This document shows, piece by piece, positions 5,910-14,085 of a DNA stretch of 21,473 nucleotides; position 1 is the stretch's first letter, and each line of letters starts with the position of its first letter. Location of the stretch: NCBI GenBank assembly GCA_050633205.1, contig JBOEGA010000028.1, forward strand, positions 1 to 21,473, given 5' to 3'. Under the pieces are notes generated by a model that saw only the letters and a program-made list of their open reading frames with translations, made no database searches and was not told the origin of the DNA. The position numbers and the translations under genes were made by a program. Source of the stretch: CBDHHC01 sp050633205. Lineage in GTDB: Bacteria > Pseudomonadota > Alphaproteobacteria > Rhizobiales > CBDHHC01.

Positions 5910-8864
5910 TTATTGAGCACGCTTCTGCCACCAGCCTTTACGGGTTGGAGCATCCGGATTTTGTTTTACAGGCGCAGCGGGCGCATTGCTTTTTTCTATC
6001 GGTGCTTTCTGTTTTTCAGCAGCAGGAGCTTTCTGAGGCTTACTCTCCGCACCATTCATACTGCTATTCGCAGAAGGTTTTGCTTCCTGTTGCTGAGCTG
6101 GTTCTGCGGGTGTTTTTTGCTGAACTTTTGTATCCTCAGATTTGGAAGCCTCATTTCTAGGTGGCCTAGGCTTGCGCCCTCTTGGTTTTGGGGCACTGGT
6201 CTGTTCGCCACCAGCTTCAGAAATCTCAATATTGATTACCGGCTGAGGTGTATTCTCCGCATGTGGAGCAGTATCACTCTGGTTATTGCGACGACGTGGT
6301 GATCTGCGTCGGCCTGCAGGGAAACGTCTCCGCGTGCGACCTCTGTTTTCTCTTGAGTTATCTTCATCGCCCTGGGCATCCTTTGATTCTCCGGAGCTTT
6401 CAACCTGATCGGTCGCAGCAGCATCGCCTGTACTTTCCTGAGTACTTTCCGATGTGGCTTCGACTTTTGTTTCTGCCCCTTCGCCTTCAGAAGCAGACAC
6501 CTGTTCCGGTGAAGTCTCATTCTCATCTTTTCGGTTCACAGATGATCTGTGACGTCTGCCACCTCTGCGGCCACGCCGTCTTGTGCGTGAGCGGCGCTCA
6601 GAGTTTTCATCATCATCACCATCAGCAGAGACTGTATTCAGATCTTCCTGAGTTTCGTCAGTGGGATCGCTGCTTACAGACGATTGTCCATCAAGAGTTT
6701 CGACGGTCTCATTAACATCTCCGCGTTCTTTTCTGCGGCGACGGCGTTTGCGACGTTTTTTATTGTCATCCTCTTCTGCTTTTGCAGGTTTGGTTTCCGG
6801 CGGCTCAAAAGCCCAATCCATTTTAACAACAACGTTCTTTTCGCGGGTAACGCCATCAGTGTTTTCGAGACGCTCAATCTGGAAATTAGCTCCCTGTAAC
6901 TTCTGGTCAGCAACAATATTGATGCAGACACCGTAACGGGCTTCAATATCCTTCAGGTAGGAACGTTTTTGATTTAGTACATAAAGAGCAACATCTACTG
7001 ATGTAATCGCAGTAAGGTCTTCGACTTCGCCAGCCAGAAGAGTATCTTCAAGGGCTCTCAATACTGAAAGGGCAACCGAATCTGTTGAACGGATAATACC
7101 AGTTCCCTGACAGTGAGGGCATTGTGTCGTTGATCCTTCAAGAACGCCTGTGCGAAGGCGCTGACGAGACATCTCAAGTAGTCCAAAATGACTGATACGT
7201 CCAACCTGGATACGGGCGCGGTCATTGCGCAGGCATTCCTTAAGTTTACGTTCCACTGCACGGTTGTTACGGCGTTCATCCATATCGATAAAGTCGATAA
7301 CAACGAGGCCTGCCAGGTCGCGCAGACGAAGCTGTCTTGCTATTTCTTCAGCAGCTTCCAGATTGGTGCGCAGGGCAGTATCTTCAATACTGTGCTCTTT
7401 CGTAGACTTTCCCGAGTTTACGTCAACAGAAACAAGGGCTTCTGTCTGGTTTATAACAATATAACCACCAGCGGGGAGCGTTACATAGGGGCTGTACATT
7501 TCGTTCAGCTGACGCTCAATCTGGTTCTTAATGAATAAAGGTTCGTTGTCTTTGTATAGTTTTACGTTTTTTGCATGACTTGGCATAATCATGCGCATAA
7601 AAGTTTTGGCGTCTTTATAGGCTTCTTCACCAGCAACAACGACTTCATCAATCTCTTTGGAGTAAAGGTCACGGATTGATCTTTTAATCAGATCGCCTTC
7701 TTCATACACGACCGCTGGAGCCGTTGATTCCATTGTCAGATCACGTACGTTTTCCCAAAGTCTCAGGAGATATTCATAGTCCCGCTTTATTTCAGCTTTG
7801 GTACGGGATGCACCTGCTGTACGGATAATAAGGCCTGTGCCTTCCGGAACTTCGAGTTCGCCTGCAATTTTTCTCAGGCGCTTGCGGTCAGCCGGGTTTG
7901 TGATTTTTCTTGAAATGCCACCACCACGGGCTGTATTTGGCATAAGAACTGTGTGCCGGCCAGCAAGTGACAGGTAAGTTGTAAGAGCTGCGCCTTTATT
8001 TCCGCGCTCTTCTTTAACAACCTGAACCAGGATAATCTGTCTGCGGCGGATAACTTCCTGAATTTTATAGACACGGCGACGGCGGCGCGGGCGCTGAGGA
8101 AGCTCCTCGAGAGCATCTTCGCTACCAACAGACTCTACGTCATCTTCTGTATCATCTTCATCGTCCGCCAGATCTGCTTTTTCATCTTTAGCAAGAGGAG
8201 CATCATTGACTTCAGCCTGAATTTCCGGGGCTGGCTGGTTATCTTCTTCAGACTGCTTTTCAGGTTCTTTTGTCTCTACAACAGTATTATCAGAAGTTTC
8301 AGCACTGACTTCATCAGGCTTTTTTTCTTCAGAAACAGTGGCTTCTTTATCTGTAGCCGGTACTTCTTCAGAAATTTCGTCCTGTTTTGTTTCCAGTTCC
8401 AGGGCTATGCTGGTGTTCTTTTTGCTGTTTTTTTCTTTCTTTGGTTCTTCAGACTGTTTTTCTTCATCACCAGAAGCACCAATTTCTTCTACTTCATCCT
8501 GATAGCCATCCTCATCGTCGTTATAAGGGGCATCCATGGATTGTGTGTAATCGTCCAGATCATTTTCTTCAGCACCGGCACGTGCTTCTTCTTCGAGAAG
8601 AGCCTGACGGTCGGCTACCGGAATTTGATAATAGTCGGGGTGTATCTCACTAAAAGCCAGAAAACCGTGACGATTTCCGCCATAGTCAACGAATGCAGCC
8701 TGTAAAGAAGGTTCTACGCGTGTAACTTTGGCGAGATAGATATTGCCTCGTAACTGTTTGCGGGAAGCTGATTCGTAATCGAATTCTTCAACTCTTTTAC
8801 CGCGCAGTACCACAACTCGAGTTTCCTCAGGGTGGGCGGCATCGATAAGCATTTTATTTGCCAT
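5910..8864 (-). CDS. rne: Ribonuclease E (RNase E/G family), degradosome scaffold
   Basis: Endoribonuclease for mRNA decay and rRNA/tRNA processing, and scaffold of the RNA degradosome. The 984 residues open MANKMLIDAAHPEETRVVVL. The S1 domain (about 36-90 and 265-310) is split by a very acidic insertion (about 95-258) ending in RPRRRRRVY, a feature of alphaproteobacterial RNase E. Catalytic aspartates are D481 (VSVDVNSGKST) and D524 (VVIDFIDMD). The zinc-link motif CPHCQGTG has C582 and C585. The C-terminal half is low-complexity with arginine-rich RNA-binding patches (703-713, 757-772, 841-859). The extreme C-terminus RKGWWQKRAQ carries GWW (977-979), known in Caulobacter as the PNPase-docking motif. 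GGAG lies 9 bases before the ATG at 8864. A long leader probably precedes it. Confidence 0.97.
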   Translation of the reverse strand: MANKMLIDAAHPEETRVVVLRGKRVEEFDYESASRKQLRGNIYLAKVTRVEPSLQAAFVDYGGNRHGFLAFSEIHPDYYQIPVADRQALLEEEARAGAEENDLDDYTQSMDAPYNDDEDGYQDEVEEIGASGDEEKQSEEPKKEKNSKKNTSIALELETKQDEISEEVPATDKEATVSEEKKPDEVSAETSDNTVVETKEPEKQSEEDNQPAPEIQAEVNDAPLAKDEKADLADDEDDTEDDVESVGSEDALEELPQRPRRRRRVYKIQEVIRRRQIILVQVVKEERGNKGAALTTYLSLAGRHTVLMPNTARGGGISRKITNPADRKRLRKIAGELEVPEGTGLIIRTAGASRTKAEIKRDYEYLLRLWENVRDLTMESTAPAVVYEEGDLIKRSIRDLYSKEIDEVVVAGEEAYKDAKTFMRMIMPSHAKNVKLYKDNEPLFIKNQIERQLNEMYSPYVTLPAGGYIVINQTEALVSVDVNSGKSTKEHSIEDTALRTNLEAAEEIARQLRLRDLAGLVVIDFIDMDERRNNRAVERKLKECLRNDRARIQVGRISHFGLLEMSRQRLRTGVLEGSTTQCPHCQGTGIIRSTDSVALSVLRALEDTLLAGEVEDLTAITSVDVALYVLNQKRSYLKDIEARYGVCINIVADQKLQGANFQIERLENTDGVTREKNVVVKMDWAFEPPETKPAKAEEDDNKKRRKRRRRRKERGDVNETVETLDGQSSVSSDPTDETQEDLNTVSADGDDDENSERRSRTRRRGRRGGRRHRSSVNRKDENETSPEQVSASEGEGAETKVEATSESTQESTGDAAATDQVESSGESKDAQGDEDNSRENRGRTRRRFPAGRRRSPRRRNNQSDTAPHAENTPQPVINIEISEAGGEQTSAPKPRGRKPRPPRNEASKSEDTKVQQKTPAEPAQQQEAKPSANSSMNGAESKPQKAPAAEKQKAPIEKSNAPAAPVKQNPDAPTRKGWWQKRAQ

Positions 8865-8982
8865 TGATTTTTGTCTCCGGTGCGCCTGCTTCTGCCCGAA
8901 TTGCGAATAGTTTTTAGTCCTGTCGGCAATTTCGCGCGCAAAGCAGCGCAGTCGTTAATGTGCACCATCCGCATATACCGAG

Positions 8983-9008
8983 CGTCAGGATGTCTGGGAC
9001 ATCCGACG
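8983..9008 (-). promoter_or_regulatory. Hairpin in the presumed rne leader
   Basis: The arms CGTC-A-GGATGT and ACATCC-GACG pair over 10 bases with one bulged A around a five-base loop, about 120 bases before the rne start codon. RNase E autoregulation through 5' leader hairpins is known in enterobacteria. A similar role here is inference only. Confidence 0.4.
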
Positions 9009-9111
9009 AAACCAGCGCTGTCGGGGAGGGGTGCTGCTTTTTTCATAGCAGTCATCTCCAAAGCGTTATCTTGGTATGTGGAGTGCAGTTGCTTCATTAT
9101 CCTCAATCATA

Positions 9112-9148
9112 CTGCCGGGAATTCGCTGTTTCAGTCGATTGCCGGCAG
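9112..9148 (-). promoter_or_regulatory. Second hairpin in the presumed rne leader
   Basis: CTGCCGG (9112-9118) and CCGGCAG (9142-9148) form a 7-base GC-rich stem around a 23-base loop. It lies about 250 bases upstream of rne in the stretch most likely to be the mRNA leader. Confidence 0.3.
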
Positions 9149-9159
9149 CAGTCTTTTTT

Positions 9160-9176
9160 AAAAAGGGCCAAGCCCT
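9160..9176 (-). terminator. Short attenuator-like hairpin upstream of rne
   Basis: On the minus strand AGGGC-TTG-GCCCT is followed by four further T residues, giving a 5-base stem with a three-base loop and a U-tract. If the rne promoter lies upstream (beyond about 9250), this could cause early termination of the leader. If not, it may end an antisense transcript. The stem is short, so confidence is low. Confidence 0.3.
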
Positions 9177-9670
9177 AAATCTCTGTTCTCGTCAGTCGCT
9201 CTTTGAAGTTAAAGCCATAAAGCGCCATCTGAATGTGGGTGAGCCGGATCTAAAATCTGCCGTACTCTGAATTCTGTTTAAGTTATATGCTTCGCTGTGC
9301 ATTATCTGAAAAAGTTATACACCGATTAATGATAGACCTCTCTATCCAGTCAGCATTTCTTCTTTTTCCAATAATAAGGTTTAAGATGTGTGTACATTCC
9401 TGTTCAAATTGGGGGAGCTTACTTTTTTTATACATTTTGGATTCTGTTAATCCTGACAGGTGCAGATTTAAAGAGACTCTTCAAATATATATTATGCCTA
9501 GCCAGCACAGCTTTCAAGTCATACAAAACATGTATCCTCATTATCCAGATATTGCAAAGATAAAAAAGAGCAAAGCATGCTGATACAGATTATTTGTTCT
9601 AACTTATAATAAAATGAAAAAAATGGCCAATTTGTTGTCGTTAATTGATTATTTTACCTTGAGTAAATAA

Positions 9671-9694
9671 GAAAAGCTTCTTGGGGAAAAGCTT
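9671..9694. repeat. Direct repeat GAAAAGCTT, two copies with 15-base period
   Basis: The 9-base unit occurs exactly at 9671-9679 and 9686-9694. Each copy contains the palindrome AAGCTT, so the pair can also fold as a hairpin. It could be an operator for amiC or chance in AT-rich DNA. Confidence 0.4.
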
Positions 9695-9740
9695 AACCGG
9701 GTTATTATTAACAGCTTCAACACAGAGTTGTACCGTGGTT

Positions 9741-9761
9741 CGATTTACACTCTGTAAATCG
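9741..9761. repeat. Perfect 9-base inverted repeat upstream of amiC
   Basis: CGATTTACA and TGTAAATCG flank the three bases CTC with no mismatch. Neither strand has a T-run after it, so it is not a standard terminator. The spacing and AT content suit a dimeric regulator's operator, 40 bases upstream of the TTGACA box. Confidence 0.45.
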
Positions 9762-9800
9762 CCTGATTTGAGTTAGAACAGCCTTGTGTCATCGCTAAAA

Positions 9801-9828
9801 TTGACAGGTAGTGACCGTAAATTAAAAA
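9801..9828 (+). promoter_or_regulatory. Promoter candidate with consensus TTGACA
   Basis: A perfect -35 box TTGACA (9801-9806) is followed after 16 bases by TAAAAA, a poor -10. A second weak pair, TTTGTG (9895-9900) and TATAGA (9917-9922), lies nearer to amiC. Either could drive amiC with a long leader. Confidence 0.3.
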
Positions 9829-9949
9829 AGTTTCCTAAAAATTTATCAAAAATTTAAAGCGTAAGCTGGCAAGGTGGACTATATGTTTCCTGATTTTGTG
9901 CCCCGGGCCTGTCGTGTATAGATTGCTGTAAAGGGGTATGCTGGAGTTT

Positions 9950-9967
9950 CAGGAATGTCCTGTTTTT
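9950..9967 (+). terminator. Short terminator-like hairpin upstream of amiC
   Basis: CAGGA-ATG-TCCTG is followed by five T. The stem is only 5 bases. If the TTGACA promoter at 9801 is real, it would give a leader or small RNA of about 130 bases that ends before amiC. Confidence 0.35.
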
Positions 9968-10116
9968 ATATACTTATGTCTTATTTTTAGCAGAAAGGGT
10001 GTGCGGTTGCAAAAATCCGGGTATGTTAAAAAGGGTTGCGAAATCCGTCATGGCTGCTATCGATTAAAAATACAAGAGAAAAAAAATAACAGGTTTCGGG
10101 GGATAGCTTAGAGGAA

Positions 10117-11367
10117 ATGTTTCATCGTTTTTTACTTCCACTTCTTATGGTAGTTTTTGCTATCTTTCTGATAGAAGAAGCGAAAGCGCAAAGTGCTGTT
10201 GCAGTTGATGCCAGACTTGGGGGGGACGTTTTCCGGACTCGCCTGATCGTAGATATTACTAAAAAGGTGAAGTTCAGAACATTCACTCTGGCAAATCCTT
10301 ACAGGCTGATTATTGATATGCCTAACGTGAACTTCCAGATGCCGGAAAATACCGGAAATCTGGGGCGTGGTGTTGTTTCTGCATTTCGTTACGGATTATT
10401 TGGCCGTGGAAAATCCCGTATTGTTGTTGATTTGAACCAGCCGGCGGCTGTTGAAAAAGCCTATTCGCTTGAGCCGAGGCAGGGGCAGCCAGGAAAACTG
10501 GTTATTGACCTGATACCGGTCGATCGTGAAACTTTCGTATCCAAGCAGGAGCTTGCACGCCAGCAAAGACTGGCTGAGCTGGCAAAGAAGAAAAAACGCA
10601 GGAAGCTTTTTCAGGTTACTCCGGATGATCCGCTGAGCCTTAATAACACCCCTAAAAAAGTTGGCGAAAAGCCTGTTATTGTTATCGATCCAGGGCATGG
10701 TGGTCTGGATTCAGGAGCGCAGGGGGTGAGCGGGAGCCGGGAAAAGAACATTGTACTGGCATTCGGCAAGACCTTGAGGGCCGAACTGGCACAGAGAAAC
10801 AAATATAAGATCAGGATGACGAGAAGTACTGATGTATTTATTCCCCTGACTGGCCGGGTTAAGTTTGCAAGGAAACGTAAAGCCGATCTTTTTGTGTCTA
10901 TTCATGCCGATTCCATTAAACGTAAAGATCCTACAGTTCGCGGTGCTACCGTATATACACTTTCCGAGAAGGCGTCAGATGATGAAGCCAGAGCATTTGC
11001 ACAAAGTGAGAACAGGTCTGATGTCCTGGCAGGTGTCGATGTTTCTTCTCAAAGTACAACTGTGACCAATATTCTTTACAGCCTTGCTAAACGGGAAACC
11101 AAAAATCATTCAGTGGCCTTTGCCAGCATTCTGATCGACTCGATCAAAGGATCTACTATCGTTAAGAAAAACCCTATCCGTTATGCCAATTTCGTTGTCT
11201 TGCGGGCTCCTGATGTTCCATCCGTGCTTGTGGAGCTGGGGTATATGAGTAGTGCCAAGGATGAGCAGTTGTTAAAATCTCCCGAATGGAGAAAAAAGGT
11301 TGCTAAATCTGTCGCGACTGCTATCGATCAGTATTTCAAGAAAAGAAGAGCACCAAATACATTTTGA
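10117..11367 (+). CDS. amiC: N-acetylmuramoyl-L-alanine amidase with AMIN domain
   Basis: Periplasmic zinc amidase that cleaves the bond between N-acetylmuramic acid and L-alanine to split septal peptidoglycan during cell separation. The 416 residues begin with a signal peptide (hydrophobic 5-19, ending EAKAQ near 25). An AMIN targeting domain (about 28-135) and a basic linker (KKKKRRK near 157-163) follow. The Amidase_3 domain (about 186-408) has all four key residues: H194 (DPGHGG), E209 (REKNI), H263 (VSIHADS) and E373 (VLVELGYMSS). AGAGG lies only two bases before the ATG and GGGGGA 13 bases before. mrcA follows after 99 bases. The amidase-PBP1A pairing next to rne is common in alphaproteobacteria. 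The symbol reflects domain content. Confidence 0.93.
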   Translation: MFHRFLLPLLMVVFAIFLIEEAKAQSAVAVDARLGGDVFRTRLIVDITKKVKFRTFTLANPYRLIIDMPNVNFQMPENTGNLGRGVVSAFRYGLFGRGKSRIVVDLNQPAAVEKAYSLEPRQGQPGKLVIDLIPVDRETFVSKQELARQQRLAELAKKKKRRKLFQVTPDDPLSLNNTPKKVGEKPVIVIDPGHGGLDSGAQGVSGSREKNIVLAFGKTLRAELAQRNKYKIRMTRSTDVFIPLTGRVKFARKRKADLFVSIHADSIKRKDPTVRGATVYTLSEKASDDEARAFAQSENRSDVLAGVDVSSQSTTVTNILYSLAKRETKNHSVAFASILIDSIKGSTIVKKNPIRYANFVVLRAPDVPSVLVELGYMSSAKDEQLLKSPEWRKKVAKSVATAIDQYFKKRRAPNTF

Positions 11368-11401
11368 TATTTATTAAGTGCATGAAATGCCTGAAGCCGT
11401 G

Positions 11402-11430
11402 TTGAGTAATTACGGCTAACGCTATATATA
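11402..11430 (+). promoter_or_regulatory. Promoter candidate for mrcA
   Basis: TTGAGT (11402-11407) and TATATA (11425-11430) are separated by 17 bases in the amiC-mrcA gap, placing a start about 30 bases before the mrcA ATG. A 6-base dyad AGCCGT/ACGGCT overlaps the -35 region. Confidence 0.45.
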
Positions 11431-11466
11431 TGGCTGGCACAGGATAAAATCTGGACGGGAAAGAAA

Positions 11467-14028
11467 ATGCAAGACATTGCCTCATCAATGTACGAAGTGA
11501 TTCCAGAAAAGAAAAAAACAAGGTGGGTTCTTATTATTTTCCTTGTGCTCTTTAGTTTGGGACTGCTGGGAGCGGTCGCGGTGTCCGGGGTTGCCGGTTA
11601 CTATATCTGGCTGTATTCCAAAGATCTGCCAAATTATGATGTTCTGCGGAAATATTCTCCTGATGTTATGACGCGTATGCATGCTGCGGATGGTGAGCTG
11701 ATTAATGAGTTTGCTGTTGAGCGCAGGATTTATGTGCCTATCAACGCCATACCTAAAAGAGTGATACATGCCTTTATAGCTGCAGAGGATAAAAACTTTT
11801 TCCGCCATGGTGGAGTCGATTTTCGTGCTACGGCCATCGCTATGGTACGTAATATTTCCAAGGTCAGGCAAGGGCGCAGGGCGCAAGGGGCCTCAACCAT
11901 AACACAACAGGTTGCGAAGAACTTTCTTCTGACAAATGCCCGAAGCATTGAGAGAAAAATCAAGGAAGCTATCCTCGCTATCCGTATAGAGGACACCTAT
12001 TCCAAAGAAAAAATCCTTGAGCTGTACCTGAATAAAATTTATCTGGGCTTACGCTCCTACGGTATTGCTGCAGCCAGTCTGAACTATTATGGCAAGTCGC
12101 TGGATGAGCTTACTGTTGGTGAAGCGGCCTATCTTGCTTCTCTTCCCAAGGCGCCGCAGAATTATCACCCATTCAGGCGTACCAAGAAGGCTATTATCCG
12201 AAGAAACTGGGTAATCGGCCAGATGCTTGAAAATGGTTTTATTTCATCGAAAGAAGCTGAAGCTGCCAAAGCCAAGGGGTTAAATGTTAATCCTCGCCCA
12301 TTTGGTACGCACCTGTTTGCAGCCAAATTTTTTGAAGAAGCTGTCTTTACCAAACTAAAAGAGATCTATGGGGAGAAGAAAGTCAGAACGGGCGGTCTTT
12401 CCGTGCGTACTACTCTAAATCCGAGATTGCAACGTTTTGCGAGGAAATCTCTGGTTAATGGCCTGGAAACCTATGACAGAGCCTTTGGCTGGCGTGGCCC
12501 TGTAAAAAAAGCTGATCTGGGAGATGGCTCTTCCTGGGCTAAAGCCTTCAAAGGGGTAAAAGTTCTGAATGATATTGATCCCTGGAGACAGGCAGTCGTT
12601 CTCGAAGTCAGTGATAGCGAGGCCATGATAGGCCTGCGCCCGGCCGTAATGGAGAATGGACGTCTTGAAAAGAAAAGGGTGACTGGCAAAATACCACTGG
12701 AAGATGTGCAGTGGGCGATGCCTTTCAAAGAATATAAAAATTATAAAAAACATAAAAAAGAGAAAAAGAAGGTAGCTTCAGTTACGGATGTGCTGAGTGT
12801 TGGCGATATAATATATGTGGCTCCAAGAGTTATTCAGCCAAAGGTCAAAAAAGGTCAGCCCAAGCCAAAACCTGAACCAGTTGCAGGCGAATGGAGCTTA
12901 AAACAGCTTCCTGAAATTGATGGCGGTATTGTTGTTATCGATCCTCACTCAGGGCGGGTTCATGCGCTTGTTGGTGGTTTTAACTTCAAGCACAGTCAGT
13001 TTGACCGGGTACGTCTGGCAAAAAGACAACCGGGCTCTTCGTTTAAGCCGTTTGTTTATGCGGCAGCACTTGATAACGGTTACAGCCCGGCCAGTGTAAT
13101 GCTGGATGCTCCGATTGCTATTGAGCAGGGGCCGGATAAAGAAGCCTGGAAGCCTAAAAACTATGGCTCGAAGTTTTATGGTCCTTCAACACTACGTCGT
13201 GGTATTGAAAAATCCCGGAACCTGATGACAGTACGTCTGGCAAGAGATATGGGAATGCCTCTGATTTCAGAGTATTCCAAGCGGTTCGGAATATATGATA
13301 ACCTGCCTGCACTGCTGTCAATGTCGCTTGGAGCCGGTGAAACAACGCTGCTGAAGATGACGACAGCATACTGTATGCTTGCAAATGGCGGGAAGCAGGT
13401 GAGTGCTACATTGATTGACCGTGTGCAGGATCGTTATGGAAAAACGATATGGCGTCATGATCAGCGGGAGTGTCCTGATTGTATTGCTGACAACTGGGAT
13501 GGTCAGGAAGAGCCAGTTCTTCTTGATTCCCGTAAAAAGGTTGTAAGTATTCATACTGCCTATCAGATCACATCCATGCTCGAAGGTGTTGTTACTCGCG
13601 GTACTGCGCGAAATGTAAGAGCAGTTGGTAAACCGCTGGCAGGAAAAACCGGAACGACAAATGATGAGAAAGATGCCTGGTTTATTGGTTTCTCTCCCGA
13701 CCTTGTTGTTGGAGTATTTATTGGTTTTAATAATCCTACACCAATGGGTAAAGGAGCGACCGGTGGTGGTTTGGCAGCACCTATTTTCCGGGACTTTATG
13801 AAAACTGCTCTGGATGGGCAACCTGCGGTGCCATTTCGTATTCCTCCAGGTATCAAGCTTATCAAGATTAACGGTAATACCGGGGCCAGAACGGATCCGA
13901 ATGATCCGAATGCTATTACTGAAGCATTTAAACCTAATGAAAATCCACCAGATGAAATGACTGTTCTTGGTGGTGAAAACTGGGGGAAAGCTCAGAAAAG
14001 TGGTCCACAACCAGGCGGATTATACTAG
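11467..14028 (+). CDS. mrcA: Penicillin-binding protein 1A, bifunctional transglycosylase/transpeptidase
   Basis: Class A PBP that polymerises and cross-links peptidoglycan. The 853-residue protein has a short cytosolic tail and one membrane helix (about 19-50). The GT51 domain (about 70-245) has AAEDKNFFRHGG with catalytic E107, GASTITQQVAKN, and the second glutamate E167 in RKIKEAIL. A PBP1A-type OB domain (about 340-460) ends in a Lys/Pro-rich stretch. The transpeptidase domain (about 485-785) has SSFK with nucleophile S524 and K527, SRN at 583-585, and KTGT at 727-730. All motifs are intact. The C-terminal tail is Pro/Asn/Gly-rich. GGGA lies 7 bases before the ATG at 11467; an in-frame ATG at 11488 is an alternative. 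It sits between amiC and prfB. Confidence 0.97.
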   Translation: MQDIASSMYEVIPEKKKTRWVLIIFLVLFSLGLLGAVAVSGVAGYYIWLYSKDLPNYDVLRKYSPDVMTRMHAADGELINEFAVERRIYVPINAIPKRVIHAFIAAEDKNFFRHGGVDFRATAIAMVRNISKVRQGRRAQGASTITQQVAKNFLLTNARSIERKIKEAILAIRIEDTYSKEKILELYLNKIYLGLRSYGIAAASLNYYGKSLDELTVGEAAYLASLPKAPQNYHPFRRTKKAIIRRNWVIGQMLENGFISSKEAEAAKAKGLNVNPRPFGTHLFAAKFFEEAVFTKLKEIYGEKKVRTGGLSVRTTLNPRLQRFARKSLVNGLETYDRAFGWRGPVKKADLGDGSSWAKAFKGVKVLNDIDPWRQAVVLEVSDSEAMIGLRPAVMENGRLEKKRVTGKIPLEDVQWAMPFKEYKNYKKHKKEKKKVASVTDVLSVGDIIYVAPRVIQPKVKKGQPKPKPEPVAGEWSLKQLPEIDGGIVVIDPHSGRVHALVGGFNFKHSQFDRVRLAKRQPGSSFKPFVYAAALDNGYSPASVMLDAPIAIEQGPDKEAWKPKNYGSKFYGPSTLRRGIEKSRNLMTVRLARDMGMPLISEYSKRFGIYDNLPALLSMSLGAGETTLLKMTTAYCMLANGGKQVSATLIDRVQDRYGKTIWRHDQRECPDCIADNWDGQEEPVLLDSRKKVVSIHTAYQITSMLEGVVTRGTARNVRAVGKPLAGKTGTTNDEKDAWFIGFSPDLVVGVFIGFNNPTPMGKGATGGGLAAPIFRDFMKTALDGQPAVPFRIPPGIKLIKINGNTGARTDPNDPNAITEAFKPNENPPDEMTVLGGENWGKAQKSGPQPGGLY

Positions 14029-14029
14029 C

Positions 14030-14072
14030 CCGGAGTGTATGAGATCGGGTACATATCCGGTTTAGATTTTTT
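14030..14072 (+). terminator. Imperfect terminator hairpin between mrcA and prfB
   Basis: CCGGA-(G)-TGTA pairs with TACA-(TA)-TCCGG (14030-14060), followed by TTTAGATTTTTT. It begins one base after the mrcA stop codon. It would separate or attenuate prfB relative to mrcA, though I see no clear prfB promoter after it. Confidence 0.45.
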
Positions 14073-14085
14073 ATGGGGAATTGCT

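Larger units (their letters stand above)
8865..10116. other. Long gene-free region between rne and amiC, about 1.25 kb
   Basis: No frame here looks like a real gene: the open frames are under 135 codons, overlap each other on both strands, and lack recognisable motifs. The rne-proximal part (8865 to about 9250) is richer in GC and in hairpins, consistent with a structured rne 5' leader. The part nearer amiC is AT-rich with dyads, direct repeats, a TTGACA box and A-tracts at about 11-12 base spacing (9824-9829, 9837-9841, 9848-9852). Such phased A-tracts can bend DNA near a promoter. A weak minus-strand promoter pair, TTTTCA (9307-9312) and CATATA (9284-9289) with a 17-base spacer, could start the rne leader. 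Individual elements are listed separately. Confidence 0.6.

Noticed and set aside
5913..6715. Plus-strand open frames opposite the C-terminal half of rne
   Set aside because: They arise from the repetitive acidic and arginine codons of the RNase E scaffold read on the other strand and show no independent features.
8714..9106. Minus-strand open frame of 130 codons overlapping the start of rne
   Set aside because: It overlaps the rne coding region in another frame and shows no protein-like pattern; the overlapping plus-strand frames at 8871-9270 are likewise mutual shadows.
9287..9583. Plus-strand open frame of 98 codons in the rne-amiC gap
   Set aside because: Composition is unlike neighbouring proteins, there is no ribosome site or recognisable motif, and it lies in AT-rich intergenic DNA.
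9741..9761. Reading the perfect dyad as a Rho-independent terminator
   Set aside because: No T-run follows on either strand, so an operator or structural site is more likely.
13318..14010. Minus-strand open frame of 230 codons inside mrcA
   Set aside because: It lies fully opposite the transpeptidase domain, whose motifs are intact; the frame is a shadow of mrcA codon bias.
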